From positions 92,111,276-92,175,275 of the forward strand of contig NC_061508.1 of assembly GCF_022539505.1 (NCBI RefSeq): a stretch of DNA of 64,000 bases. Direction: 5' to 3'. The notes beneath the pieces are model-generated. The model saw nothing but the letters and a program-made list of their open reading frames with translations. It was not told where the DNA came from and ran no database searches. The translations under genes and the position numbers were made by a program. Shown in pieces: positions 10,448 to 22,220 of the stretch. Source of the stretch: Lolium rigidum (taxonomy: Eukaryota > Streptophyta > Magnoliopsida > Poales > Poaceae). Position 1 is the first letter of the stretch. The number at the start of each line of letters is the position of its first letter.

Positions 10448-11785
10448 CTGTTAGTGGTATTTTGTTTCTGGTTATGGTTGTATGGGTGTCACATGCCATG
10501 ATAGGATTAAAGTTTGCCTCGCCAGATGTATTGCTAACTGCTAGTTAGTTGGGTAGATTAACGAAAGACTCTAACTCTAAACCCGTTAGCGAGTTGTTTT
10601 TTAACCGTCGGGAAACTAACTCAGACCCCTATCTACGCCGACTACTTTCAACGTCATCCGGAAGCATCTCTACTACGCCAAGAAAATAGAAGCCCCTACC
10701 TTCAAGAGTAGATTGCACCCTGCGAGAAGACATACTTATTTGGTCTAACCTTAGAGCATAACCACACTAACATCGAGGATATCTTCTTCAAATCACCCTC
10801 TAACACGCCGTCTAACAAGCTGAGAGGAAAATAGCGTCAAAGCCAAGCTACATCACATGGTTCATCTGGTCCTCATCAAGTGAAGCTTATGAAGATACCG
10901 GGAGACTTGAGATTAAGTGTAAACTGCCCGCTCTCACTTCTTAACCGGTCAACACCGACCCTCAAGCTGAGATTGTCTCCGATGACCTCTATTGCTTGCT
11001 TCATATGGATACCAACTAGGTGTTTCATCAACTTACTAACTCACCAGTGCGTCCCATATGGTTGAGTTAACATCGTGAGTGCCTCTTGAAGTTGTGGTGC
11101 ACACGTCGCCCCAGAAGATTCTGCAGGCTCGAACAAGGAAGATCGACGACTTCTTCAGAAGCCTGATAGAACCACAAGGCAGAAGCTCAGAGTTTTTCCG
11201 AAAGCCCGATGAAAAATCTTAAGCGTCTTCCACTAAAAGTTGGAGCTAACCCTAACAATTTAAACCTTTCTAACACACCGTTGGAAACGTGGGATGCGCT
11301 AACCCCTCTTGAAGCCGTGGACTACACAACGCCCTCTGAAGATGTCGACTCAAGACGAGAGATCAATGACTGCTCCAAAAAGCGCCCGACAAGGCCCGTG
11401 GTCGAGGCTCTATGATTTCGGGAACCCAGATGAACAATCTTAAGGGTGGAAGACTTCGTCTTCCACTAAAATCTAGCTAACTCTAAAAAGTTTTCAGCCA
11501 CTGTTCAAGCACCGTTGGGTGCACTAACCCTCCCACTGGCCTTGAACTCCCTCTAGGATCGTTAAGAAACCTACGGATCCAACACCTGCATGGAGTAGTC
11601 AACCTCTTCATGAAGCTCGCCATCGGCGAGAAAACCATCATGTCTCCCGGAGAAGATGAAGCAACGACCTTCTCTACAATGACACGTCTACGAAGGATGG
11701 AGTCTAACTCTAGTCAACTTTGAAAACCCCTCTAGTTCTACGCTCAGTAATCTCGGGACGAGATTATTTTAAGGGTGGAAGAGTC
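10448..11785 (+). mobile_element. 3' internal end of a del/Tekay-like gypsy element
   Basis: There is no recognisable coding domain, only short frames. The end reads CTCGGGACGAGATTATTTT then AAGGGTGGAAGAGTC, a polypurine tract of the type that precedes TGTAACACCCC LTRs in this lineage. Related strings with TCTTAAGGGTGGAAGA and GTCTTCCACTAAAA occur near 11205 and 11437, so the tract region looks repeated. Reverse transcriptase, integrase and chromodomain would lie in the gap or be lost. Confidence 0.55.
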
Positions 11786-13444
11786 TGTAACACCCCACTT
11801 TTGCAACCTTGATTAATTGTCCTTATTGCAAAAATTAGGGGGAACAAAAACTTTTCTATAAGCTAATTAGATGAATTGCCTTGATCTGTCTGTTAAGATG
11901 AATTGCTTTGATCTATTGGTAGATGTATTATCTTGTTTTCTTGTTGAGTTTTGTCTCGAGCTGCCTCAAAGAACACTACTCTAGTGGTCGGACAAACAAC
12001 TCACCTAATAAAACACATGTGTGACTTAGGAAAAATTGTTTTCCTTTTTACTACATCAAACTCTTCTCCTGATGGCAACCTCGAGTGTGCCATCTTGAAT
12101 TTCTCTTTGTGGCACAATCTAGCTCAAATCATCCTTAATTCAAAACTTGGGATCATCTACCCCTAGCTACATCCCTCTCTTGTGCCCACTCATCCTCGTT
12201 GGTTTTGAGGCCATCTCGACCATCTGTGTTGACAGGCTTAAAATGTTCAGACTTTGGCAGTTGATATCTAAACAATCACCACTGTTATTGGTAATCTCAA
12301 TGCATGGATCCCATCTATGAAACACCCTCTTCAACCTCCATGTCCTGCATGTCTCAGTCAATCCTTGCAACTCATATATTCAACTTGATCTGGTATCCTA
12401 TCCCATGTTCCAGCACCAGATCACTTCTTCCTCTTTCACCTCTTGTTTTTGTTATCATCCAAGTTTATCTTCACAAAACCAAGAGTGGGAATGATGGGTG
12501 CATTTTGTAGCCACCATCTACCTTTGAGAACACTCCTCCCTAAATTAGATTTTCTTTCTCAAAAACTCTATTGTTTTCCCTTCTCTGGTTTTGATCACAA
12601 AACTACTTCTAGTTTTATTAAAGCTTCTCAAAATATTTCTTCAAAGAAAACAAGGAACTGATATGGGTTTTGTTTTTCATCCCATTTTTAACAAGTATTG
12701 ATTTCTGAAACATTACTTTCTATTTTGCCTTCCTTTTTACAAAAAGTATTGCTATGGTATTTATACCCTCTCTTGTTTATTTAAGATTTGAGAAAACTCT
12801 ACTTTACTTAAGAAAGTAAGTAGAATATTTTGAACTCCTATGCTCCAACTAGTTTTCTCTCAACATCTTCAAATTTCCATTACACTTGAGTTCATTCCCA
12901 ATTGTCTCTAGACAATTGAGGTGTGTCCCATACCTTTCAATTAAACTCTTTTTCAAATGGCAACTCTTGCACATCATATGCACATCTCTGATCCACCACA
13001 TTGTATCCCCTCCATCCTCCAATTTTTGATCAAATGGATGATCGTTTGATACTTTCAAACCACTCCCAATTGACCTCTTATTTGTAGAGCAACTTATATT
13101 TCATCATACCCATCTCGATCCTCTATTCTTTTCCATCACTACCTTGACCTCATGAATTGAAGATTTATGTCACCCTCATACTCCTTTCTATCTATATGTA
13201 TCTACTCCTATTTTTATCATCATCAAAGTCACTCATTGACATTATCTTCTCAACATCATGTCTTGGTCTATACACATGGATATTGTGCACCTCTCTTTTT
13301 GATTCACTTGTGTTTGGCATAAATGGAGCCGGCCATTATGTTGGCATGACAATTTCGGCCAGCCATTGTTCTCCTCACTTTCTTCTCTTGCAAACCTTGC
13401 CTCCCAACTACCCCAAAAATTAAATGAGCAGCCACCTTCCTTGG

Positions 13445-13487
13445 CCAATCAAAAAAGGAGGCAGCCACCCCTCTCCCTCTATTTAAG
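13445..13487 (+). promoter_or_regulatory. Promoter of the long LTR (CCAAT and TATA boxes)
   Basis: CCAATC at 13445-13450 is followed 28 bases later by TCTATTTAAG at 13478-13487. Downstream is a C/T-rich leader (CCACTCCACCTCCCC and CACTCTCTCCC), typical of plant transcription starts. Transcription would begin around 13510-13520, about 1.7 kb into the LTR, leaving a long transcribed LTR segment. Confidence 0.5.
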
Positions 13488-15589
13488 GAGCTTGGCCGGC
13501 CACTCCACCTCCCCTTTGGATCATTTTTCTCACTCTCCACTCCCTCACACTCTCTCCCTGCCCTCCACCACGAGCTGCTGCTCCTCCTTAGCTCCATGGC
13601 CGGCCATGGCCATGGGAAGCCCCCAAGATGAAGCTCTCCCCCTCCCTCAAGCTCCCCCTCACCATGAGAGCTTCCCTCTCACTCTCTTCTCTCCCAACCC
13701 CTAGCTGGTTTCCTCTCCTTTTCTTCTTCCTCCATTGCTAAGATTGGATCTTGATGCAGGTGCATGTTGGTCCAAGCATGGAGAAAGTTGAGCAATCCTC
13801 AGATCTGAAGCTCTTGACCAAAGTTCGTCCAAAACCTTGCTGTAATTTCTGTAATCTTGCTGTTTCAGATTCTGGTGCGAACTTGTAAAATCCACCAAAT
13901 CTCGTGTGCAGATCCAAATCGAGTGATTCAAAGTTCTGCAGATAGGTATTGAAAAGATCTAAAACTTGGCGTTGGTCTCATCCTCAAATTCGTTACGGAT
14001 TGTCCGCGGTAAATGAAGTTATGTAAACATGCAGATTCACTGTTTGTCAGATTTGTTCCGTTGTACGAAACCTTTTTGAACAAACTCAACTTTAGGTGAA
14101 AGCCCTCTTCAATACCTTCATTTTGGCGGTGGTTTCACTTGGATTGACCTCCTGAAACTGAAATGGTTCACAGATCAAGATCTGATCAGATCTGACTTTG
14201 TCGAATTAAACCAGGAGCTTGGTGACGAATTTTTGAATGAAACCAATTGGGTAAGAACCATATTTTCAATACCTTTCAGATGCAGCTGACCTCATATTTT
14301 TATGATTGATGTATGATTTGTGGTGAATTAAACTTTTTCTGTGTGTTTTGCAGACCTGACTGTTAGCTTTTAAATCACCAAAAATCCATTTTTGAACCTA
14401 ATTGAGTGATTCCAATTCAGTAGGACTACTGGATGTTTTCTTAATCATCTCAAACAAGTTTCAAACATTTATCTGTTTTGTAAATCTAGAGGTAAAGCAA
14501 ATGGTATAGACATACAGTAATCTTGTCAATCCATTTGTGAGAGTTTCAGAAACTTTTTGGACCCAAAACCAATTGTGTGTGAATCTCTGTTTAAATATCT
14601 TTCAAATGCCAGTGGTCTCATATTTTTAGGATTTTTCTACGATTTATAGCTTACAGATCTTTTTTTCTGTACAGTCAGATTCAAAGAAATTCCTAAAATA
14701 GTAGGTTTAATATTTTTGGGTGATTCCAATTGGGTTAGTCTTGTATTAGTACTGGCCATCTAGGAAAAATACTGTTAGTCTCTGTTCATGCATATTTGTT
14801 ACTATTAGTAATGTATATGTGTGACATGCATTGTTGGAGCAAAACTTTTCGGTTTATTTAAAACCCTTGGCCAACTCTTTTTAGTAGAGATGGGCAACCT
14901 TTGTTTTATGCTTGCAAAACAAAACCTCTGCAATTTAACTTTAGCCCTATTGTTTTGCTTAAGTTTTCAAATGATGTGGAATATGGTTTGCTTCCTATTT
15001 TGGATGTTGTGTTATGTGAGCAAACTAAGTTAGGAAAACTGTTTTCTACTTTTCCAAAAATGTTTGAAAATATTTTGTGAATGTATTTGATGTCAAACTA
15101 ATGCTCTTGTCCTCTTTATGATGTTATCTACCAGGGGATGTTTGGTTTATACCATGGTGATAACCGAGAGAGGCAATTGCTAAGTTGTGATACTCTCATA
15201 CCTTTACTAGGTAAATAACATGGGTTCTCTTTAAGTTGTTTGTGGTATCTATAAGTCCTTTGTATGGTAGCTCTTTATTGAATGGTTAAATTATGGTTGT
15301 TGTATGTTTGTTTTGTTGGTGCAATGTGATTGATTGTGTTCCTTTTATATTTTCCGGCGATAGACGCGAACAATTCCGGAGAAGAAGAAGAAGTGGAATC
15401 GGACGAGGATTTTATATATGTTGTTGGAATTCTTATATTGATGGAGTTGAAGAAGTCCAGGGACAAATAAGCCAAGGCAAGCCATCTCTTGATCTCTGAA
15501 TGTTGAATCACATTTTGTGGTTACTTTGTTGTTATTCTTGTCTCTCGATATATTTTGTGTGGTATCTACTTATGTTGATGGAGCGTGCT

Positions 15590-16000
15590 CACCATGAGCA
15601 TGTTGGATTCTCTTTGACACCTCACCTACCATCCCCTTTAGGGAAATGGTGGTCATTATCATGATCTTGGTGTACCCTCTAAGTGTGAGGGGTATGCCCA
15701 CTTATCTTGTGTGTGTCGACCTCTTGGCACCCTTCTTGAACCCCCTTGTTGATGTTACGCATACTTACTCTCGAGTATGTTGAACCCTTTGTTGATCTTA
15801 TGCATGCATACCACTGAGCATGTATGTCCCCTTGACCATCTATATTATCATCTTCTTAGCGGTATGATGATTAACATCTTGAACCTTGTTGAATCTTCCA
15901 ACTTATGTTGTCCCTATACATGCTTATCCTAAGTATGTATGATCCCCTTAACACCTCAATTATCATCCCCTTAGTGGTATGATGGCTAGCATCATGTCAT
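15590..16000. repeat. Degenerate subrepeats inside the long LTR
   Basis: Units with GAGCATGT or AGTATGT, CCCCTTGACC or CCCCTTAACACC, TATCATC and GGTATGATG recur at roughly 120-140 bp spacing (near 15596, 15775, 15818 and 15930). A second short duplication, ATGCTATATCCACAAGAG, occurs at about 16897 and 16933. Confidence 0.55.
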
Positions 16001-17399
16001 TGTGACTCTTAGTTCCTTCATAAAACTATAGGTTGGGAACCCCCTTGGAAAAATACCTTGTTGAAAGGAATTTTTGAAAACCTTGGGTGAGTTGGACTTA
16101 CCCAAGCGTGTGTTTATGAAAGGAAAGGATCTTGGCAAAGATGGTTGAAAAGAAAATCTTGTTTTCGAAAACTTTGGCGCCTAAGTATTCACCCGTGACA
16201 ATTAACCCGTGCAACCACATTACCCTGGGGTGGGACGGGGGTTAGCCCGTAGTTTGTTCTTCTTAACATGGGACACCGCACAACTATATAAGGGTAAGGT
16301 TACCCCTGAATCCGGATTGTCATTGGTGGAGACAACAGTATAACGGCAGGCCTTCGGGGCTGACCCGTCCGGAAGACACTATGGGTCTCCTGGCTTGGCG
16401 GTGGAGCCACGCTCAAAGTGAGGTGAGCTGCCACGGTGCCGGGGAGGTACATACTCCATAGGGTAGGATCCCGTGCTTAGACGAATAGGCGAAAGGCTAT
16501 GTCCGAGTTTTTGTCATGGCATAGTTGATATGCGGGGATGATGCCCACATGATAAACTCGCGGATCTTGTGGGGAAAGTGTGCAAACTCTGCAGAGTCAA
16601 ATCTATTCGAATAGCCGTGTCCGCGGTCATGGACGGTTGAAATGGCTGTTGCTTAGCCCGATGAGTTTTGTTTGAGAAAGTGTTTACCAAAGGAAAAAGG
16701 AACTTGTTTTCAGCGATGTCGGAAGGGTACTAGAATGGTTTGGTTGACCATGTGGAGATGGTCGGAAAGGAAATAAACTGGGTTACCCCCTTCCTAGTGT
16801 TTTATGTTGTAGAACTCTTTTGAAGTATCTTCTTTAACAAAGATATAGAGATGTCATAGAACCCTCTTAGTGTCCCCTTCAACTGCGATGTTGGGATGCT
16901 ATATCCACAAGAGAAACTGATTTCTCTTTCACATGCTATATCCACAAGAGAAACTATCCTTCTTCTCTTGTCTCTTTTAGTTAGCATTGTTAGCACCTTT
17001 CTTGATGGTTTGCGAGTACAATTCCAATGTACTCACGGCTTTGTCCCTGGCTATTTACTTGGTCAGACTTGAAGGAGTTCGACCGATGAAGAAGGAGTTG
17101 ACGACGTCTATGCGAGCTAGGAACGTCTTCCCGATCGGTTGCACTGTAGGGTTATGGCAGATGACTTGGAGTGCTATGCATTGCTTGAAGTGATGATGCT
17201 ACTCTGATGTTTAGTTAGGCCCTCCGAGGCTATTATGTAAGTATGGGTCATGTGGCCATGTTGTAATTTTCTTATTCTGCTTTGTAATGGATGGTGTAAT
17301 TTGATATCAGTTCGGTTATGTGTTCACGACGCACTGATCATGGGATCGTGAACTGTATACATAACAGGGATTTTGGACAGCTAGTCCGGGGTCCCCACA

Positions 17400-19368
17400 C
17401 TTGGGGATGCCCCCGTGGTTCATCCCTGCATATTTCGAGAAGACTCAAGCGTCTAAGCTTGGGGATGCCCAAGGCATCCTCTTCTTCATCAATAACTTAT
17501 CAGGTCACCTCTAGTGAAACTATATTTTAATTCCGTCACATCTTATATGCTTTACTTGGAGCGTCTGTGTGCTTTTATTTTCATTTTGTTATCTTAGTTA
17601 TCTGAATAAATTGGATCCTATCTTGTTTGGGAGAGAGACACGCTCGCTTTTTCATTTGAATACTCCTATTCTTCACTTATATTTGTTGAGTATTCAGTTT
17701 TCGCACTGTGTAGCTTCCAGCTCTTGGTTTTCATGTATCTCTTGTTCAGAGCTATTAGTTATTTTATAGAAAGTACTCTCTTACTTCACTTATATTTGTT
17801 TTGAGAGTTTCTTGCTACTTCGTTGGAAACAGAAAATGCTTCATGTGGTAGTTGGTATATTGTCTTGACTAATTTGATACTTGGCAATTGTTTTGAGCTC
17901 TCAAGTAGATCATGTTTAAGCTCTTGCATCATGTAGTTTAAACTTATTAGTGGAGAACTACTGTAGAGCTTTTTGAAATTTGGTTTGCATGATTGGTCTC
18001 TCTAAGGTCTAGATATTTTCTGGTAAAAGTGTTTGAGCAACAAGGAAGACAGTGTAGAGTCTTATAATGCTTGCAATATGTTCTTATGTAAGTTTTCTTT
18101 GTACTGGTTTATACTTGTGTTGCTTCAAACAACCTTGCTAGCCAAAGCCTTGTACTGAGAGGGAATGCTTCTCGTGCATCCAAAACCTTGAGCCAAAACC
18201 TATGCCATCTGTGTCCACCATAACTACCTACTATGTGGTATTTTTACGCCATTCCAAGTAAATACTTCATGTGCTACCTTTAAACAATTCAAAACTTTAT
18301 TACTCCTTATTTGTGTCAATGTTTTATAGCTCATGAGGAAGTATGTGGTGTTTTATCTTTCAATCTTGTTGGGCAGACTTTCACCAATGAACTAGTGGCA
18401 CATCCGCTTATCCAATAATTTTGCAAAAAGAGCTGGCAACGGGGTTCCCAGCCCCAATTAATTAACTTTCATTAATAATTCTCTTCACATGTTTTGCCCT
18501 GATTCATCAGTAAGCAAAACTTAATTTTGCAAATAGACACTCCTCCATGGTATGTGAAATGTTGGAAGGCACCCGAGGATTCGGTTAGCCATGGCTTGTG
18601 AAAGCAAAAGGTTGGGAGGAGTGTCATCCACAAATAAAACTAAAGTACATGTGTAAACAAAAGAGAAGAGGGATGATCTACCTTGTTGGTAGAGATAATG
18701 TCCTTCATGGGAGCCGCTCTTTGAAAGTTTGTTTGACAAGGGGGTTAGAGTGCCCACTACCATTCGTTGACAACAACAAACACCTCTCAAAACTTTACTT
18801 TTATGCTCTCTATATGATTTCAAAACTTGAAAAGCTCTAGCACATGATTTAATCCCTACTTCCCTCTGCGAAGGGCCTTTCTTTTACTTTATGTTGAGTC
18901 AGTTTACCTACTTCTTTCTATCTTAGAAGCAAATACTTGTGTCAACTTGTGTGCATTGATTCTTACAGGCTTGCTTATTGCACCCATCATATTACTTTGT
19001 GTTGACAATTATCCATGAGATATACATGTTAAAAGTTGAAAGCAATTGCTGAAACTTAAATCTTCCTTTGTGTTGCTTCAAAACCTTTTATTGAGAATCT
19101 ATTGCTTTACGAGTTAACTCTTATGCAAGACTTTTTGATGCTTGTCTTGAAAGTACTATTCATGAGAAGTTTTTGCTATATGATTCAGTTGTTTAGTCAT
19201 TACCTATTTGTTAGCAAACTATAGACCATTGCTTTGAGTCACTTCATTCATCTCATATGCTTTACAATAGTATTGATCAAGATTATGTTGGTAGCATGTC
19301 ACTTCAGAAATTATTCTTTTTATCGTTTACCTACTCGAGGGCGAGTAGGAACTAAGCTTGGGGATGCT
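17400..19368 (+). mobile_element. 3' internal region of an Athila-like element
   Basis: It starts inside the CTTGGGGATGCCCC string and runs to the polypurine tract AAGCTTGGGGATGCT at 19354-19368. It matches 28243-30060 in inverted orientation, including the segment with GAGCTGGCAACGGGG near 18430 and the block around 18520-18840. It overlaps by about 700 bp with the left copy that ends at the gap (the 9650-10347 sequence has counterparts here), so it belongs to a different copy. No protein-coding gene is evident. Confidence 0.75.
18521..18823 (-). other. Antisense open frame shared with a second copy
   Basis: A 100-codon minus-strand frame (start MKSYREHKSKVLRGVCCCQR) has a close counterpart at 28764-29099, also antisense to its element. 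The similarity reflects conserved DNA. In the complete element at 43293-50112 the matching module is absent. I do not regard it as a proven gene. Confidence 0.2.
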
Positions 19369-20688
19369 TGATACGTCTCCAACGTATCTATAATTTCTTA
19401 TGTTCCATGCTAGTTTTATGACAATACCTACATGTTTTATTCATACTTTATATCATTTTTATGCATTTTCCGGGACTAACCTATTAACAAGATGCCGAAG
19501 CGCGAGTTCCTGTTTTCTGCTGTTTTTGGTTTCAGAAATTCTACAAAGGAAATATTCTCGGAATTGCGCGAAACAAAAGGCCACGCCCCTATTTTTCCAG
19601 AAGCTTCACGGAGTCCGAAGAAGAGACGAAGGGGGGCCACGAGCTGGCCACACCATAGGGGGGCGCGGCCCACCCTTCTGCCGCGCCGCCAGGTGGGGAG
19701 CCCACCTCGGGACTCCACCGATGCTGCCCCTTCGCCTATATATTGCCCCATATGCGAAAACCCTAAAAATATCAGTCATATTCCACAAAGAGTTCCGCAG
19801 CGCCGCCGCCATCGACGACAAGTTTCGGGGGACAGAATCTCTGTTCCGGCACGCCGCCGGGACGGGGAAGTGCCTCCGGAATCCATCTCCATCGACTCCA
19901 CCGCCATATTCATCGCCGTTGCTGTCTCCCATGATGAGGAGGGAGTAGTTCTCCCCCGAGGCTAAGGGCTCTACCGGTAGCTATGTGGTTCATCTCTCTC
20001 TCCCATGGTGTGATCTTTATGTGATCATGAGCTTTGTAATCTAGTTGAATATGTAGATGTTACTCTTGTCTATTATGCACTCTAGAGGTTACTTGAATAT
20101 GAACTCCGGAGTTACTCTCCACGGTGTGATGGTGACAGTGTGCTCATCGTGTGTGATTCCTTTATGACGTTGTGGAGCTTGTTTACTCCGGCTTGAGGTG
20201 TGCTTTTGCAGCCCTACACAATGAATGGTGTTTGTTATCGAACAAGAGAGTGTTTTAGAGTAGCATTAATTTATTCAATTATGTGATCATTGTTGAGAGT
20301 GTCCACTAGTTAAAGTATGATCCTTAGGCCTTGTTTCTAAGCATTGAAACACCGTTTCCAACAAGTTTTGCTACATGTTTGCTTGCTGCCATTTTTATTT
20401 CAGATTGCAATTACTACTTATAATCATCCATATTACTTGTATTTCACTATCTCTTCGCCGAACTAGTGCACCTATATATCTGACAAGTGTATTAGGTGTG
20501 TTGGGGACACAAGAGACTTCTTGTATCTTAATTGCAGGGTTGCTTGAGAGGGATATCTTTGACCTCTACCTCCCTGAGTTCGATAAACCTTGGGTGATTC
20601 ACTTAAGGGAAACTTGCATCTGTTCTACAAACCTCTGCTCTTGGAGGCCCAACACTGTCTACAGGAATAGAAGCGTGCGTAGACATCA
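19369..20688 (+). mobile_element. Athila-lineage 3' LTR
   Basis: TGATACGTCTCC... to GTAGACATCA, 1,320 bp, directly after a polypurine tract, hence a 3' LTR. It is shorter than the 1.6-1.7 kb siblings. A TATA-like CTATATATTG occurs near 19735. The last 250 bases (GGTGTGTTGGGGACACAAG ... AACACTGTCTACA) match the ends of the LTRs at 26527, 43293 and 48395. Confidence 0.85.
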
Positions 20689-20735
20689 ATTCAATGATGA
20701 AGCGCATCCATGAGCTCCAGAATACCCGCGGTAAG
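20689..20735 (+). pseudogene. Scrap of a second Transposase_28-type gypsy ORF
   Basis: The 47 bp between two LTRs encode N-S-M-MKRIHELQNTRGK. This matches MKRIHQLQNTHGK in the truncated ORF at 3736-4502 (near 4397). It is the remaining target DNA: one Athila LTR abuts it on the left and another on the right, so a Transposase_28-bearing element was hit at least twice here. The fragment is too short to show more. Confidence 0.65.
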
Positions 20736-22133
20736 TGATACGTCCAAAACGTATCTACTTTCCCGAACACTTTTGCTATTGTTTTGCCTCTAATTTGTGT
20801 ATTTTGGATACAACTAACACGGACTAACGCTGTTTTCAGCAGAATTGCCCTGGTGTCTTGTTTTTGTGCAGAAACTCAACTTTCAGGAAAATCCCCGGGA
20901 TTAATTCCAATGGGCCTATTTTCGCAGAAGATGGACGAAGCCAGAAGACCAGAAGGAGGGGGGTCACGAGGCGCCCACCCCACAAGGCAGCGCGGTGGGC
21001 CCCTGGGCCGCGCCGGCCTATGGTGGCGGCGCCTCGGCCAGCCTCCGACGCCCCCCTTTCGACTACTTAAGGGTTTTGACCTAAAAACGCACGGGGGTTA
21101 GACGAAATTGCCAGAAGACATCCAGAACTCCGCCGCCATCGCGAAACTCCGTCTCGTGACCAGAAACTCCGTTCTGGCACTCCGCCGGGACGGGGAATTG
21201 GAGGAGATCATCGCCATCATCACCACCGACGCCTCTCCATCAACCAGCCATGCTTCCCCCATCCATGTGTGAGTAATTCCCCCGCTGTAGGCTGAAGGGG
21301 ATGGTAGGGATTGGATGAGATTGGTCATGTAATAGCATAAGATTGTTAGGGCATAGTGCCTAGTATCCGTAATTGGTACTTTTATGATATTGTTGCAACT
21401 TGTTATGCTTAATGCTTGTCACTAGGGCCCGAGTGCCATGATCTCAGATCTGAACATGTTATTGTTTCATGATGATATTCATTGTTTTATGATCTTACCT
21501 GCAAGTTGTATACACATATTGATGTTCGGAACCCGAGGCCCCAAAGTGACAGAAATTGGGACAGCCAGAGGGGAAGGCGGTGATATGAGGATCACATGTG
21601 TTCACGGAGTGTTAATGCTTTGCTCCGGTGCTCTATTAAAAGGAGTACCTTAATTACCAGTAGATTCCCTAGAGGCCTGGCTGCCACCGGCTGGTAGGAC
21701 AAAAGATGTTTTGCAAGTTTCTCATTGCGAGCACGTACGACTATATATGGAACACATGCCTATGGTTGTTTAGTACATGGATACTGTTTTATTACTATCT
21801 GCAAATGCCCTACCTTGATTCTTACATGAGTTATTTCATCCATGCAGCGCCCGTTCATCCATCCCTGTGCCTACAGTATTTTAATCCCGCTGTTTACTAT
21901 AATCACTACTGCTGTCTTTGTTACACTGCTGCTGATATTTCACTACTGCTACTGCAATAAAACTGTTGCTACTAATAAACTCTTGCGAGCAAGTCTGTTT
22001 CCAGGTGCAGCTGAATTGACAACTCCGTTGTTAAGGCTTACAAATATTCTTTGGCTCCCCTTGTGTCGAATCAATAAATTGGGTTTTACTTCCCTCGAAG
22101 ACTGCTGCGATCCCCTATACTTGTGGGTCATCA
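20736..22133 (+). mobile_element. Athila-lineage 5' LTR, second subfamily
   Basis: It starts TGATACGTCCAAAACGTATC and ends TTGTGGGTCATCA, 1,398 bp. The start differs from the TGATACGTCTCC group, but the last 120 bases match the end of the LTR at 4503-6121. A tRNA-Asp PBS and a gag gene follow, so it is a 5' LTR. CTACTTAAGG near 21062 may be the TATA region. Confidence 0.85.
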
Positions 22134-22144
22134 AGACTATTTTC

Positions 22145-22162
22145 TGGCGCCGTTGCCGGGAA
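22145..22162 (+). other. Primer-binding site, tRNA-Asp type
   Basis: TGGCGCCGTTGCCGGGAA, 11 bases after the LTR, matches the complement of the plant tRNA-Asp 3' end for at least 16 bases. Confidence 0.85.
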
Positions 22163-22220
22163 GCATAGCTTTATTTGCAAGTTCACTTGGATTGATATTG
22201 TTCGCTGCAAATTCTCCATC

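Larger units (their letters stand above)
11786..17399 (+). mobile_element. Very long LTR (5.6 kb) of a del/Tekay-like gypsy element
   Basis: It begins TGTAACACCCCAC after a polypurine tract and ends CCGGGGTCCCCACA. The length is at the top of the range for this lineage. Inside are a promoter near 13445-13487, a CT-rich leader, AT-rich introns-like sequence to 15200, subrepeats at 15570-15990, and a structured GC-rich part at 16190-16650 seen in related LTRs. No ORF above about 110 codons looks real. The sequence after 17399 is CTTGG, the middle of a conserved Athila string (AAGCTTGGGG), so it inserted into an Athila copy; the other target-site copy is not visible. I treat it as a 3' LTR because internal sequence precedes it. 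Confidence 0.65.

Noticed and set aside
10226..10501. Open frame across the N run
   Set aside because: One third of it is unknown bases; the frame exists only because N codons are not stops.
13366..13704. 112-codon plus-strand frame in the long LTR
   Set aside because: It covers the promoter and CT-rich leader; Pro/Ser/Leu composition follows from the base bias.
17400..20688. Continuation of the element that starts at 6317
   Set aside because: About 700 bp would be present twice and the LTRs differ in length (1,596 versus 1,320 bp), so they belong to different copies.
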